A stretch of DNA of 64,000 bases from Arthrobacter sp. AFG7.2 (GTDB lineage: Bacteria; Actinomycetota; Actinomycetes; Actinomycetales; Micrococcaceae), in NCBI RefSeq assembly GCF_002892835.1, contig NZ_PJMB01000011.1, positions 62,001 to 126,000 of the forward strand. The letters run 5' to 3'. The translations under genes and the position numbers were made by a program. Below the pieces are notes generated by a model that was given only the letters and a program-made list of their open reading frames with translations, was not told where the DNA came from and searched no databases. How positions within the stretch are numbered: position 1 is the stretch's first letter; every line of letters starts with the position of its first letter. Shown here in pieces: positions 54,694 to 63,987 of the stretch.

Positions 54694-54858
54694 GAGGTTC
54701 CCGAGGCCCTCCCGCCCTGAAAACGCCTGCTTGGTTTCGGGCAGACAGGCCGGGAGGGGCTAGAATGGTAAAGACCGCGCCTAACGGCCGGCAGCCGTGC
54801 GCCCCGGGCGTTCCCCATTCCGTTCACAGCGGAGGAAGGCCGTCCCCGGCCAGCAGAT

Positions 54859-55215
54859 ATGAACGTCAGGAAGATGACCGTGCCAGAAGCAAGCGGGAAT
54901 CAACCGGAGCGTACCTGCATCGGATGCCGGAAGAAGGGGTTGCGGTCTGAGTTACTCCGGCTCGTCGCCGAGGGCAGTGGATCAACCGCTGTCCTGGTGG
55001 ATGAACGACGCCGGATGGCTGGCCGGGGTGCATGGCTGCACCCCAGCGAATCGTGCCTGGCTCTGGCTGTGAAGCGGCGAGCATTCGGACGTGCCCTGGG
55101 GGGCGCAACCGGGACCGCCGCCGTCGAACACCGGATTAAGTCGGGCCCGAACGTTGCACGCGTTCCGGCAACTGCAACACCAACCGTCCAACCTGAAAGC
55201 GGGTCAGAAATCTGA
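54859..55215 (+). CDS. ylxR: YlxR-family (DUF448) RNA-binding protein
   Basis: A small basic protein of up to 118 residues encoded between nusA and infB in most Gram-positives. Seen: ERTCIGCRKKGLRSELLRLV with the CxxC, and GRGAWLHPSESCLALAVKRR, the family hallmark. The last 30 residues are low-complexity. The start is uncertain: ATG at 54859, ATG at 54874 and GTG at 54880 are all in frame, and the last has AGGAAG 6 bases upstream. Function: RNA or RNA-binding partner, possibly regulating RNase P, as reported for other YlxR. Confidence 0.88.
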   Translation: MNVRKMTVPEASGNQPERTCIGCRKKGLRSELLRLVAEGSGSTAVLVDERRRMAGRGAWLHPSESCLALAVKRRAFGRALGGATGTAAVEHRIKSGPNVARVPATATPTVQPESGSEI

Positions 55216-55367
55216 TGGAAACCCGATGAGTTCCCACCGATGAGTGCGCAACGATGACAACTTTGTTGCGCTCTGCAATGGGCCCTTCTGCACCAATCGC
55301 GGCTTGGGCCCGCAGTAAGAAGTAGACGGTTCGTGCCTGGCTCGGTGCGGACCGAGACAGGAGAAAT

Positions 55368-58316
55368 GTGGCCAAGGTCCGCGTACACGAGCTCGCCAAA
55401 GAGCTCGGTATTACTTCCAAAGATGCAGTGACAAAACTGCAGGAACTGGGCGAATTCGTTCGCTCTGCCTCTTCCACCATTGAGGCCCCCGTTGTGCGGA
55501 AACTGCGCAACGCCTTCCCCGACGCTGCCCCCAAGGCTGCAGCGCCGGCAGCTGCACCCAAGGCAGCCGCTCCCGCAGAGGCGCGTCCGTCCTCGCCGGC
55601 CCCCGGTCCGGCAGCACCCAAGGCTCCGGCCCCGCAGCCCCAGGCCCAGGTCCCCGCTGCTCCGGCTGCGCCCGCTGCTCCGGCAGCACCGGCACAGGCA
55701 GCTGCTCCGGCGGCCCCCGCAGCCAGCGCGCCTGCAGCCCCCGCTGCCCCGGCACCCGCTGCTCCGGCTGCTCCGGCTGCTCCCTCAACGGGCGCAAAGC
55801 CTGGCGCACGGCCGGCCCCCAAGGCTGAAACCCCGGCTGCACCCACCCGCTCCGGCGGCTCGGGCCAGGGCAGTTCAGCACCCCGTCCCGGCGGTCCCCG
55901 TCCGGGCAACAACCCCTTCGCGACGTCCCAGGGCATGCCCCGCGGCCGTGGCGGCGACGGCGAGCGTGCTCCCCGTCCCGGCAACAACCCGTTTGCCACC
56001 TCCCAGGGCATGCCCCGCCCGGGTGGAAGCCGTACCGACGGCGACCGTCCCGGTGGGCCTCGTCCCGCAGCCGGTGCCGGTGGTCCCCGTCCCGGTGGGC
56101 CGCGTCCCGCAGCCGGTGCGGGCGGTCCCCGTCCCGCAGCAGGTGCCGGCGGCCCGCGCCCCGGTGCACCGCGCCCCGGTGGCGCCGGTGGAAACCGTCC
56201 TACTCCCGGCATGATGCCCAACCGCACTGAACGTCCCGCACCCGCTGGTGCAGGACGTCCGGGCGCCGGCGGCCGTGGTCCCGGACGCCCCGGTGGCGCT
56301 CCCGGAACCGGTGGTCCCGGTGGCGGCGGCGGTGCTCCCGCCGGTGGTGGCTTCGGCAAGGGCGGCCGCGGCCGCGGCGGCACGCAGGGTGCCTTCGGCA
56401 AGGGCGGCGCCGGCCGTGGCAAGCAGCGCAAGTCGAAGCGCGCAAAGCGCCAGGAACTTGAGCAGATGAGTGCCCCGTCGCTGGGTGGCGTGAGCGTACC
56501 CCGCGGCGACGGCAACACCGTCATCCGCCTGCGCCGCGGATCGTCCATCACGGACTTCGCCGACAAGATCGAGGCAAACCCCGCCGCACTGGTGACCGTG
56601 CTGTTCCACCTCGGTGAAATGGCAACGGCCACGCAGTCGCTGGACGAAGAGACCTTTGCCCTGTTGGGCGAGGAGCTTGGCTACAAGCTCCAGGTTGTGT
56701 CCCCGGAAGACGAGGAGCGCGAGCTGCTCTCCGGCTTCGACATCGACTTCGACGCCGAGCTCGAAGCCGAAGGCGATGAAGAACTCGAGGCACGTCCTCC
56801 AGTTGTCACCGTCATGGGCCACGTGGACCACGGTAAAACCCGCCTGCTCGACGCCATCCGCAAGTCCGACGTCATGGCGGGCGAGCACGGCGGCATCACG
56901 CAGCACATCGGTGCCTACCAGGTCACGCACACCCATGAAGACGTGGACCGGAAGATCACCTTCATCGACACCCCGGGCCACGAGGCGTTCACCGCCATGC
57001 GTGCCCGTGGTGCGAAGGTCACCGACATCGCCATCCTGGTGGTAGCAGCGGACGACGGCGTGATGCCGCAGACCGTTGAAGCCCTCAACCACGCACAGGC
57101 AGCCAACGTGCCGATCGTCGTGGCCGTGAACAAGATCGACAAGGAAGGCGCCAACCCGGACAAGGTCCGCGGCCAGCTGACCGAGTACGGCCTGGTTCCG
57201 GAAGAATACGGTGGCGACACCATGTTCGTAGAGGTCTCTGCCCGCCAGAACCTCAACATCGACGAGCTGCTCGAGGCTGTCCTGCTGACCGCAGACGCTG
57301 CCCTGGACATGCGCGCCAACCCGAACAAGGACGCCCGCGGCATCGCGATCGAAGCCAACCTGGACAAGGGCCGCGGTGCGGTTGCCACCGTCCTGGTGCA
57401 GTCCGGTACCTTGCGCGTCGGTGACACGATCGTTGCAGGCACGGCCCACGGCCGCGTCCGCGCAATGTTCGACGACGACGGCAGCGCACTGACCGAGGCC
57501 GGCCCGTCCCGCCCCGTGCAGGTGCTGGGTCTGTCCAACGTGCCGCGTGCAGGCGACACCTTCTTCGTGACTGCTGACGAGCGCACCGCCCGCCAGATCG
57601 CCGAGAAGCGTGAAGCAGCCGACCGCAACGCCGCCCTGGCCAAGCGCCGCAAGCGCATCAGCCTGGAAGACTTTGACCAGGCAGTGGCCGACGGCAAGAT
57701 CGACACCCTCAACCTCATCCTCAAGGGTGACGTGTCCGGTGCCGTGGAAGCCCTCGAGGACGCCCTGCTCAAGATCGACGTCGGCGAAGGCGTGCAGCTG
57801 CGCGTCATCCACCGCGGTGTTGGTGCCATCACGCAGAACGACGTCAACCTGGCAACGGTGGACAGCGCCGTTATCATCGGCTTCAACGTCAAGCCTGCCG
57901 AGCGCGTTGCCGAACTGGCAGACCGCGAAGGCGTGGACATGCGCTTCTACTCGGTCATCTACTCCGCAATCGATGACATCGAGATGGCGCTCAAGGGCAT
58001 GCTCAAGCCGGAATACGAAGAATTCCAGCTTGGCACCGCCGAAGTCCGCGAAGTCTTCCGCTCCTCCAAGTTCGGAAACATCGCAGGCTCGATCGTCCGC
58101 TCGGGCATCATCCGCCGTAACACCAAGGCGCGCATCAGCCGCGACGGCAAAATCATCGGTGACAACCTCACCGTTGAGACGCTCAAGCGCTTCAAGGACG
58201 ACGCCACCGAGGTCCGCACGGACTTCGAGTGTGGTATCGGCCTTGGCTCGTATAACGACATCACCGAAGGCGACATCATCGAGACCTTCGAGATGCGTGA
58301 GAAGCCGCGCGTCTAG
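55368..58316 (+). CDS. infB: Translation initiation factor IF-2
   Basis: IF-2 delivers fMet-tRNA to the 30S subunit and promotes subunit joining. 982 residues. The N-terminus has the conserved [20 protein letters not shown]; residues about 55-365 are a low-complexity Ala/Pro then Gly/Pro/Arg region with two near-identical [11 protein letters not shown] units. G domain with G1 GHVDHGKT (about residue 484), DTPGHEAF (G3) and NKID (G4), then IF2 domains to the end. GTG at 55368 with GACAGGAG upstream. Long frames on the other strand are shadows of this repeat-rich part. Confidence 0.98.
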   Translation: MAKVRVHELAKELGITSKDAVTKLQELGEFVRSASSTIEAPVVRKLRNAFPDAAPKAAAPAAAPKAAAPAEARPSSPAPGPAAPKAPAPQPQAQVPAAPAAPAAPAAPAQAAAPAAPAASAPAAPAAPAPAAPAAPAAPSTGAKPGARPAPKAETPAAPTRSGGSGQGSSAPRPGGPRPGNNPFATSQGMPRGRGGDGERAPRPGNNPFATSQGMPRPGGSRTDGDRPGGPRPAAGAGGPRPGGPRPAAGAGGPRPAAGAGGPRPGAPRPGGAGGNRPTPGMMPNRTERPAPAGAGRPGAGGRGPGRPGGAPGTGGPGGGGGAPAGGGFGKGGRGRGGTQGAFGKGGAGRGKQRKSKRAKRQELEQMSAPSLGGVSVPRGDGNTVIRLRRGSSITDFADKIEANPAALVTVLFHLGEMATATQSLDEETFALLGEELGYKLQVVSPEDEERELLSGFDIDFDAELEAEGDEELEARPPVVTVMGHVDHGKTRLLDAIRKSDVMAGEHGGITQHIGAYQVTHTHEDVDRKITFIDTPGHEAFTAMRARGAKVTDIAILVVAADDGVMPQTVEALNHAQAANVPIVVAVNKIDKEGANPDKVRGQLTEYGLVPEEYGGDTMFVEVSARQNLNIDELLEAVLLTADAALDMRANPNKDARGIAIEANLDKGRGAVATVLVQSGTLRVGDTIVAGTAHGRVRAMFDDDGSALTEAGPSRPVQVLGLSNVPRAGDTFFVTADERTARQIAEKREAADRNAALAKRRKRISLEDFDQAVADGKIDTLNLILKGDVSGAVEALEDALLKIDVGEGVQLRVIHRGVGAITQNDVNLATVDSAVIIGFNVKPAERVAELADREGVDMRFYSVIYSAIDDIEMALKGMLKPEYEEFQLGTAEVREVFRSSKFGNIAGSIVRSGIIRRNTKARISRDGKIIGDNLTVETLKRFKDDATEVRTDFECGIGLGSYNDITEGDIIETFEMREKPRV

Positions 58317-58329
58317 TCTGTCTGTTGTT

Positions 58330-58447
58330 GGGGCGCCTCCGAGTTTTGGGGGCGCCCCGCCCCTACGCTGGGCGGCAAAGGATCTTGCGATCCTCTGCCG
58401 CCCAGCTCCGGTAGGCCCGATGCCACTCCCGGGCGCCCCCAAAACTC
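58330..58447. repeat. Nested inverted-repeat element between infB and rbfA
   Basis: Outer arms GAGTTTTGGGGGCGCCC (58341-58357) and GGGCGCCCCCAAAACTC (58431-58447) are exact 17-bp inverted repeats. Inside lie 18-base arms (58367-58384 and 58389-58406, one mismatch) around TTGC. The left outer arm can also form another 11-bp hairpin with 58330-58340. No T run follows, so it is more like a REP/MITE-type element or a switch than a simple terminator. Confidence 0.8.
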
Positions 58448-58558
58448 TCCGGCATCGTCCCTGACTCGCCAAGGCGCGTGGCAGTGAAGGCAACGTAAAA
58501 GTCGAACCGTCCCCGCGCCGTCGTACGTCCCAAATTTTTCTTCTTATAGGAGTTGTTC

Positions 58559-59068
58559 ATGGCTGATCCGGCACGTGCTGCCAAGTTGGCGCAGCGGATT
58601 AAGGTTGTTGTTGCTGAGGCCCTTGGCCGGAAGGTTAAGGATCCTCGGCTGGAGGGCATTACTGTTACTGATGCCCGGGTGACGAATGATTTGCAGCATG
58701 CCACCGTCTACTACACCGTGTTTGGTGACCAGGCTGTCCAGGCCGATGCTGCCAAGGGACTCGAGAAGGCCAAGGGCGTGCTTCGGCAGGAGGTGGGCCG
58801 GAACATTACCGTCCGGCTGACTCCCAGCCTTGAATTCGTGGCTGACCAGATTCCCGTGGTTGCTTCCAACCTTGAGGAGCTGCTGCGGGAAGCCAAGAAG
58901 CGTGATGCTGAGGTGGCCGCACTGGCTGCCCAGGCCAAGCACGCAGGCGAAGCCGATCCGTACAAGAGTGACGCCTCCGCGGACGTGGATATCGACGAAG
59001 ACGACTTCGACGAAGAGGACCTTGACCTCAGCGACGACGAGAACCTCGGCGAAGACGGCCACAAGTAA
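58559..59068 (+). CDS. rbfA: Ribosome-binding factor A
   Basis: RbfA is a KH-fold protein that helps process the 16S 5' end and mature the 30S subunit. The start MADPARAAKLAQRIKVVVAE and VKDPRLEGITVTDARVTNDL, with ATVYYTVFG, are conserved. Residues past about 135 form an acidic tail (DIDEDDFDEEDLDLSDDE). 169 residues. ATG at 58559 with AGGAG 6 bases upstream; the T-rich frame start at 58553 is not used. The first part has more T-ending codons than its neighbours by eye. Confidence 0.95.
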   Translation: MADPARAAKLAQRIKVVVAEALGRKVKDPRLEGITVTDARVTNDLQHATVYYTVFGDQAVQADAAKGLEKAKGVLRQEVGRNITVRLTPSLEFVADQIPVVASNLEELLREAKKRDAEVAALAAQAKHAGEADPYKSDASADVDIDEDDFDEEDLDLSDDENLGEDGHK

Positions 59069-59094
59069 CAGCCGCATCTAACCGTCAGCACCCC

Positions 59095-59130
59095 AAAAGG
59101 CCCGGACCGCGTAGGCAGTCCGGGCCTTTT
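59095..59130 (+). terminator. Rho-independent terminator after rbfA
   Basis: AAAAGGCCCGGAC (59095-59107) pairs with GTCCGGGCCTTTT (59118-59130), giving 13 bp and a T run in the right arm. It closes the rimP-nusA-infB-rbfA region. Confidence 0.9.
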
Positions 59131-59159
59131 GCTGCGCTGGAAACTGTTTCCTTTGCTAG

Positions 59160-60281
59160 TTAGAGGCCGGCTTTGACCACCCGGCCTTGAGTGGGATCAG
59201 CGAAACTGAAGCCGGCCGTGGCGTACAGCGTCGACCCGCGGATTTCCACTGCCGCCGGCCCGTCAATAGCGAGGAACTGCTTCCGGTGGCTGCTCGAATC
59301 ATCGATCTCAATGATCTCGTTGCCGAACAGGGATGCGACGTACACGTCGCCGTCCTCAGCGATCGCAAGACCAGTCGGGCTCAGGATGTCCTCCGCCCAC
59401 ACTTTGGTGCTGCCCGTGGATGGGTTGACACGGAAGACGGCCCCGCGGGCCCCCAGGGAAGGATCCTCCGGCCCGCCAGGAAGGGACGTGACGTACAGCC
59501 GGCCGTCCGGGCCGAATTCCAGGTCCGTGGGCACGGGTTCGAAGGCGTATTCGTGTCCCACCACGCAGGCAGGAACTTCCATGGTGGTCCCCTCCATATC
59601 CACGGGGATCCTCATCCCGGCGGGAATCACGGCCGGCCGGGGAGGCAGGACGGCCAGCGTGTCAACGTCGCCTGTTTCCAGGTCCACTTCCAGGATGGCG
59701 TTGGCACCCGCGTCCGCAACGTACGCCTTGTCATCGCGTATCGCCACGCCATAGGGATTCGAGTCCAGGCCGCCCTGGTACCGGGCCGGCGGGAAAGCAG
59801 GCCACCCGGCGAGGCATGCATCCGGGACATCGGGGCCAAAACCGTAGTGCTGGTCCCCGTCAGGGTTCTTGTCCCGTTCATGGCCGGCGAGGTCAGCCAG
59901 GGTATGCACTTCTCCCTGCGGGTCGATGGACTTCAGATACCCCTTGAGAGCGGCCGGGTCGCCTTCCCCGGCGCCGGCATTCTCCACGAAATACCGGGTG
60001 CCGTGCCGGGTTTCGACGCCTCCGACGCTCCAGCCCTCTGCGCCCTGGTAGAGGGTTGCAGTGGTTCCATCGTCGTTCACGCGGCTGAGAAGACCGGCGA
60101 AATTCTGGGTCACCAGGACTGATTCATCGTAAGTGACCGTAAGGCTCAAAGGCGCGATCAAACCTTCAGCCAGGATGCTCGGCTTCGAGTGCTCCGGAGA
60201 GGAAACTGCAGCCGCGGGCCCGGCAGGAACAACTGTCGCCGCAGCAGCGAGGCATGCGACGACGGCAAACTTAATCTTCAT
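59160..60281 (-). CDS. ScyD/ScyE-like secreted beta-propeller protein
   Basis: A 373-residue secreted protein. A signal peptide (MKIKFAVVACLAAAATVVPA) is followed by NHL/SMP-30-type repeats, seen as GLDSNPYGVAIRDDKAYVAD, DLEFGPDGRLYVTSLPGG and SPTGLAIAEDGDVYVASLFG, consistent with a six-bladed propeller. Related ScyD/ScyE proteins are of unknown or lactonase-like function. Acts outside the cytoplasm. Convergent with the terminator after rbfA; divergent from the deaminase gene. Confidence 0.85.
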   Translation of the reverse strand: MKIKFAVVACLAAAATVVPAGPAAAVSSPEHSKPSILAEGLIAPLSLTVTYDESVLVTQNFAGLLSRVNDDGTTATLYQGAEGWSVGGVETRHGTRYFVENAGAGEGDPAALKGYLKSIDPQGEVHTLADLAGHERDKNPDGDQHYGFGPDVPDACLAGWPAFPPARYQGGLDSNPYGVAIRDDKAYVADAGANAILEVDLETGDVDTLAVLPPRPAVIPAGMRIPVDMEGTTMEVPACVVGHEYAFEPVPTDLEFGPDGRLYVTSLPGGPEDPSLGARGAVFRVNPSTGSTKVWAEDILSPTGLAIAEDGDVYVASLFGNEIIEIDDSSSHRKQFLAIDGPAAVEIRGSTLYATAGFSFADPTQGRVVKAGL

Positions 60282-60447
60282 TGGGTACTCCGGGTTGACG
60301 CCCTGACGGGCCGGATAAGGAACCTCCTTGCGGGAGGCGGTACATTCGGAACCCCCCGGCGCCAGATTATGCCTGCCTGGAAAGATTGTCGCCGGGATTT
60401 CCCCCTATCAGCTCCCTCTTTCCATCCCCTAACGCCTGGCCCTTGGC

Positions 60448-60453
60448 TAGGAT
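60448..60453 (+). promoter_or_regulatory. Leaderless-type -10 box of the deaminase-thioredoxin operon
   Basis: TAGGAT lies 6 bases before the ATG at 60460 and there is no ribosome-binding sequence, fitting a transcript that begins at the start codon. Confidence 0.5.
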
Positions 60454-60459
60454 CTAGCT

Positions 60460-60945
60460 ATGACCCAGCCGAACGATACACACCGCACCGCCAAGTACCT
60501 CGAACAGGCCGTCGAACTCGCCACCAGGAACGTCACTGAAGGAGGCGGGCCGTTCGGCGCCCTGGTGGTGACAGCGGACGGACGGGTGCATGAAGGCGTC
60601 AACCGGGTTACCCGCGACAACGATCCCACCGCCCATGCCGAAGTGGTGGCTATTCGGGCCGCTGCCGCGGCGACGGCCAGCTACGACCTCCAGGGCGCGG
60701 TTCTTTATGCAAGCTGCGAGCCTTGCCCCCTGTGCCTGGCGTCTGCGTTATGGGCAAGGATCGACCGTGTCTACTTCGCGGCGGACCGGCATGGGGCCGC
60801 CGCCGCAGGGTTCGACGACGCCGTCTTCTACGAATACTTCGCCGGAACCCGTCCGGAACTGCTGCCCGTCAAGCAGAGCGACATTCCGTCGTCGGACGCA
60901 CCGTTCCAGGCGTGGGGGGTCTTTGCCGGCCGGAAGGAATACTAG
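60460..60945 (+). CDS. Nucleoside/guanine deaminase, CMP/dCMP-deaminase fold
   Basis: A 161-residue zinc hydrolase. The catalytic set is complete: His59 and Glu61 in TAHAEVVAI, and Cys89 and Cys92 in SCEPCPLCLAS. The C-terminal DDAVFYEYFAG is found in guanine deaminases of the GuaD type, which convert guanine to xanthine. tRNA-adenosine deaminases share the fold but have other C-termini. Two bases separate it from the thioredoxin gene, so the two form one transcript. Confidence 0.85.
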   Translation: MTQPNDTHRTAKYLEQAVELATRNVTEGGGPFGALVVTADGRVHEGVNRVTRDNDPTAHAEVVAIRAAAAATASYDLQGAVLYASCEPCPLCLASALWARIDRVYFAADRHGAAAAGFDDAVFYEYFAGTRPELLPVKQSDIPSSDAPFQAWGVFAGRKEY

Positions 60946-60947
60946 GG

Positions 60948-61385
60948 ATGGAACCTGCGCTCACAAGCTGTCCGGCCTGCGGGAAGACCAACAGGGTTCC
61001 CGCGCAGGCGGCAGGACGACCGCGCTGCGGCAACTGCAGGGCGGACCTGCCCTGGATCGTGGCGGCGGGCGATGCCGATTTCGCCGCCGTCGCCGAGGAG
61101 TCACCCGTTCCGGTACTCGTGGATTTCTGGGCCGTGTGGTGCGGCCCATGCCGGATGGTCAGCCCGGTCCTCGACAAGCTGGCAAGGGAACGGCCCGGCA
61201 GGATCAAGCTCGTGAAAGTGGACGTGGACAAGGCCCCGGGCCTGTCGCGGAGGTTCGAGGTCCAAGCGATTCCGACGTTGATGGTGATTGTTGACGGCAA
61301 GGTGGCCGCCCGCCAGGCCGGGGCAGCCTCGGCAGAGGTTCTGCGTTCATGGCTGGACGTCGCGCTGGCTGGAACTGCAAGCTAA
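60948..61385 (+). CDS. Thioredoxin 2-type protein with N-terminal zinc ribbon
   Basis: A 145-residue disulfide reductase. The N-terminus has four zinc cysteines (Cys8, Cys11, Cys27, Cys30) as in TrxC (thioredoxin 2), followed by a full thioredoxin domain with the active site WCGPC (Cys65, Cys68) and the cis-Pro of QAIPTLMV. The zinc ribbon makes the protein redox-sensitive and suggests a role in oxidative stress. It starts 3 bases after the deaminase stop. Confidence 0.93.
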   Translation: MEPALTSCPACGKTNRVPAQAAGRPRCGNCRADLPWIVAAGDADFAAVAEESPVPVLVDFWAVWCGPCRMVSPVLDKLARERPGRIKLVKVDVDKAPGLSRRFEVQAIPTLMVIVDGKVAARQAGAASAEVLRSWLDVALAGTAS

Positions 61386-61446
61386 CACTGTTGAATTAGC
61401 CCTGTTGAGTTAACCCCTCAGTCAAGTCCGGGAAGGCCGGCAGTCG

Positions 61447-62601
61447 CTAAACCCGCGCCGGCAGCCTGCCCAGGCCCTCGACGAGGTCATCCTGCTTTCC
61501 GCACAGCGCAACCCGGACCCAGCCCTCACCGATGGAACCGAAAGCGGTTCCCGGTGCCAACGCCACGCCAGAGTCTGCGAGGAACCGGCGCGCCCAGCTG
61601 CGGACGTCGCCGCCACTGGCGTGGGAAACATCGGCCCACAAGTAGAAGGCTCCCTGGGCCTTGAGGTAGGGAATTCCCTTGGCGTCGAGAACAGCCGACG
61701 CCGCGTCCCGGTTCGCCCGGTAGTGCCGGTGCGCGTGCTGCACATAGTCCTGCGGCCCCGTCAGGGCGGCCAACGCGGCGTACTGGGACGGTGACGCGAC
61801 ACAGGAGACTATCGACTCCATCACGTTGTCCATCTCCTGCTTGATTCCCGGCGGGCAGACCAGGGCGCCGATCCGCAGCCCGGTGAGCCCATAGGTCTTG
61901 GACAGGGTGAGGGAGGTAAAGACCCGGGCGTCACCGGGCGTATCGCCGTCGAACAGGGCGGGGCTGACGTGGGGCACATCGTAGGTGAAGGCCTCGTAGC
62001 ACTCATCGGAGATGACCCACAGATCATGCCGGCGGGCCAGGTCCATCAGGTCCCGGGTCAGGTCCTCGCTCAGCACGGCGCCGAGCGGGTTGGAAGGCGA
62101 GTTCAGGACCAGCACCCGGGTCCGGTCCGTGACCAGCGCCTCGAGGTCGAGTGGCCTGGGCTGGAAGCCGTGGTCCGGGTAGAGCGGATAACCCACCGGG
62201 ACAGCGTTCAGGAGCCGGGCTGTCATCGCAAAGGTCGGGTAGCCCGGGTTGGGAACCAGGATTTCGTCGCCGGGGGAGAGCAGCAGGCTCATGGCGAAGT
62301 GCAGGCCCTGCTGCGCACCGTCCACCACGTAGACCCGGTCAGCGGTAACATCAATGCCCTGCTGCTCCCGGAATCGGGCCGCGAAAGCCTCCCGCAACCC
62401 CGGAAGGCCGGCGTTGGGCGTGTAGTTGGTCTCGTCCCGGTCCAGGCACGCCATTGCTGCTTCCAGCACGTGCCGGGGGAGTGGAAACCCGGGCTCTCCG
62501 ATGCTGAGCACCAGGGCGCCCGGGGTGCGCCACGCAGCCTCGGTAATCTCGCGGATCTGGTTGACGGGCACCTCGCGGACATGGGCGGCAAGCTCAGGCA
62601 T
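61447..62601 (-). CDS. Class I/II PLP-dependent aminotransferase
   Basis: A 384-residue fold-type I aminotransferase. Seen: LSIGEPGFPLPRHVLEAAMA, NYTPNAGLPGLREAFAARF, the PLP-binding NSPSNPLGAVLSED, DECYEAFTYD, and the Schiff-base Lys235 in SLTLSKTYGLTGLRIG. It belongs to the aspartate/aromatic group (AspC/PatA-like); exact substrates cannot be told. The ATG at 62601 has AGG 9 bases upstream; the ATG three codons earlier (62610) is directly behind AGG and so less good. Divergent from truB. Confidence 0.9.
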   Translation of the reverse strand: MPELAAHVREVPVNQIREITEAAWRTPGALVLSIGEPGFPLPRHVLEAAMACLDRDETNYTPNAGLPGLREAFAARFREQQGIDVTADRVYVVDGAQQGLHFAMSLLLSPGDEILVPNPGYPTFAMTARLLNAVPVGYPLYPDHGFQPRPLDLEALVTDRTRVLVLNSPSNPLGAVLSEDLTRDLMDLARRHDLWVISDECYEAFTYDVPHVSPALFDGDTPGDARVFTSLTLSKTYGLTGLRIGALVCPPGIKQEMDNVMESIVSCVASPSQYAALAALTGPQDYVQHAHRHYRANRDAASAVLDAKGIPYLKAQGAFYLWADVSHASGGDVRSWARRFLADSGVALAPGTAFGSIGEGWVRVALCGKQDDLVEGLGRLPARV

Positions 62602-62679
62602 GCCTGCCATCCTAGCTGGCGCTGAAGCTGGCGCCTCTGTCCGGCCGTGTGCGTGGGCAGGGGCCGGGACCAGCGCCGA

Positions 62680-62685
62680 TATACT
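62680..62685 (+). promoter_or_regulatory. Leaderless-type -10 box of truB
   Basis: TATACT lies 7 bases before the GTG at 62693. The GGGAGG between them is too close to the start to work well, so transcription from the start codon is plausible. Confidence 0.5.
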
Positions 62686-62692
62686 GGGAGGC

Positions 62693-63631
62693 GTGCTTTC
62701 TGGACTGGTGATAGTGGACAAGCCGCAGGGATGGACCAGCCATGATGTGGTTGGCCGGATGCGGCGCCTCGCAGGTACCCGGAAAGTGGGGCACGCCGGC
62801 ACCCTTGATCCCATGGCCACCGGAGTGCTGGTGGTCGGCATCAACAAAGCCACGCGCCTGCTCACCTACATCGTGGGCACCTCCAAGACCTACACCGCCA
62901 CCATCCGCCTGGGCCAGTCCACCGTCACGGACGACGCCGAAGGTGAGGTCACTGCCACGGCCGGCACGTCCGCGGTGAGCGGGCAGGCAATTTACGACGG
63001 CGTCGCGGCCCTGACAGGCGACATCCAGCAGGTGCCCAGCAGCGTCAGCGCCATCAAGGTCAACGGCGAGCGCGCCTATGCGCGGGTGAGGTCCGGCGAG
63101 GACGTGAAGCTTGCCGCGCGCCCCGTGACCATCCACCGGTTTGAGGTGCATGCCATCCGGCGGGACGAAGAGGCGGATGTGGTGGACCTGGATGTCACCG
63201 TGGAATGCTCCTCCGGCACGTACATCCGTGCCCTCGCCCGGGACCTGGGCACTGCACTGGGAGTGGGCGGACACCTCACCGCGCTCCGCAGGACCCACGT
63301 GGGCCCCTACTCCCTGGATCAGGCCAGGACCCTCGAGCAACTTGCCGAAGAGCTCAACGTCCTTGAAATGTCGCAGGCCGCCCGGGCCCTGATGCCCAAC
63401 CGCGAGCTCAGCGCCGAGGAAACCACGGAGATCTCCTTCGGACGGCGCATCGCTGCCGGCGCCGCCCCCGGCAGTCCCGCCGCTGCCACCGCAGACCGTC
63501 CCGCAGCCGCCTTCGCGCCGGACGGAAGCCTCGTGGCCCTGCTGGCCGATGCCGGCAGCTTCGCCAAACCCGTCCTCGTCTTTGCGCCGGGCAACGGCAG
63601 CGCCCCAGTCCAGACCTCCGGCGAGGGATGA
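62693..63631 (+). CDS. truB: tRNA pseudouridine(55) synthase
   Basis: TruB makes pseudouridine at position 55 in the T loop of most tRNAs. The N-terminus has LSGLVIVDKPQGWTSHDVVG and the catalytic Asp39 in HAGTLDPMATG; VGTSKTYTATIRLGQSTVTD and QVPSSVSAIKVNGERAYARVR are also conserved. About 312 residues with a C-terminal PUA-like end. GTG at 62693 is chosen as it begins the conserved LSGLVIVDKP; the frame is open from 62426. Overlaps the next gene by four bases. Confidence 0.96.
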   Translation: MLSGLVIVDKPQGWTSHDVVGRMRRLAGTRKVGHAGTLDPMATGVLVVGINKATRLLTYIVGTSKTYTATIRLGQSTVTDDAEGEVTATAGTSAVSGQAIYDGVAALTGDIQQVPSSVSAIKVNGERAYARVRSGEDVKLAARPVTIHRFEVHAIRRDEEADVVDLDVTVECSSGTYIRALARDLGTALGVGGHLTALRRTHVGPYSLDQARTLEQLAEELNVLEMSQAARALMPNRELSAEETTEISFGRRIAAGAAPGSPAAATADRPAAAFAPDGSLVALLADAGSFAKPVLVFAPGNGSAPVQTSGEG

Positions 63632-63987
63632 CCGTGGACGCCTATTTCTACATCATCCTGGTGGTCGGGCTGCTGTCCACAGCCGTCTGCCTGGCAGCCG
63701 GTATCCTCAAAAAGGCGCCGAACGACGTCACCATCCTGTCCGTTGCGGCAGTGGAAGTGTCCCTTCTGGTCTACCTGGTGGGCTCCGTCATTCGGGTAAT
63801 ATCCGGCGAGCCGATCGCGGGAGAGGCCTGGGAGTTCTGGGGCTACCTCGTCACGGCAATGCTCCTGCCGCCTGCCGCCGTCTACTGGTCCATCCTGGAG
63901 CGGACCAGGTGGAGCAACTTTGTCCTGGCCGCCGTAGGCGTTACCGCACTGGTGATGGCTGCACGCATGAACCAAATCTGGTACTGA
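63628..63987 (+). CDS. Four-helix membrane protein, function unknown
   Basis: A 119-residue protein with four membrane helices (about 5-26, 36-58, 67-86, 94-112) and no cysteine or catalytic motif. It is found as a conserved neighbour of truB in related actinobacteria as far as I recall, but I cannot name a function. ATG overlaps the truB stop (ATGA). The stop TGA is at 63985-63987. A GTG at 63990 may start the next gene but only 11 bases of it are visible. Confidence 0.7.
   Translation: MTVDAYFYIILVVGLLSTAVCLAAGILKKAPNDVTILSVAAVEVSLLVYLVGSVIRVISGEPIAGEAWEFWGYLVTAMLLPPAAVYWSILERTRWSNFVLAAVGVTALVMAARMNQIWY

Noticed and set aside
54761..54766. TAGAAT as a promoter for ylxR-infB
   Set aside because: The -10 match is good, but no -35 at proper spacing is visible and the genes may be read from rimP.
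55136..56632. 498-residue Pro/Gly-rich open frame on the minus strand over infB
   Set aside because: Arises from the Ala/Pro and Gly/Arg repeats of IF-2 read backwards; no start signal and no known domain.
55875..58493. 872-residue open frame on the minus strand over infB
   Set aside because: It mirrors infB codon for codon, has a repetitive Thr/Gly/Cys-rich composition, and its other strand encodes a full IF-2. It is an artefact of GC-rich codon bias.
58363..58704. 113-residue open frame on the minus strand at the infB-rbfA gap
   Set aside because: It runs through the palindromic element and antisense to rbfA, without a ribosome-binding site or domain.
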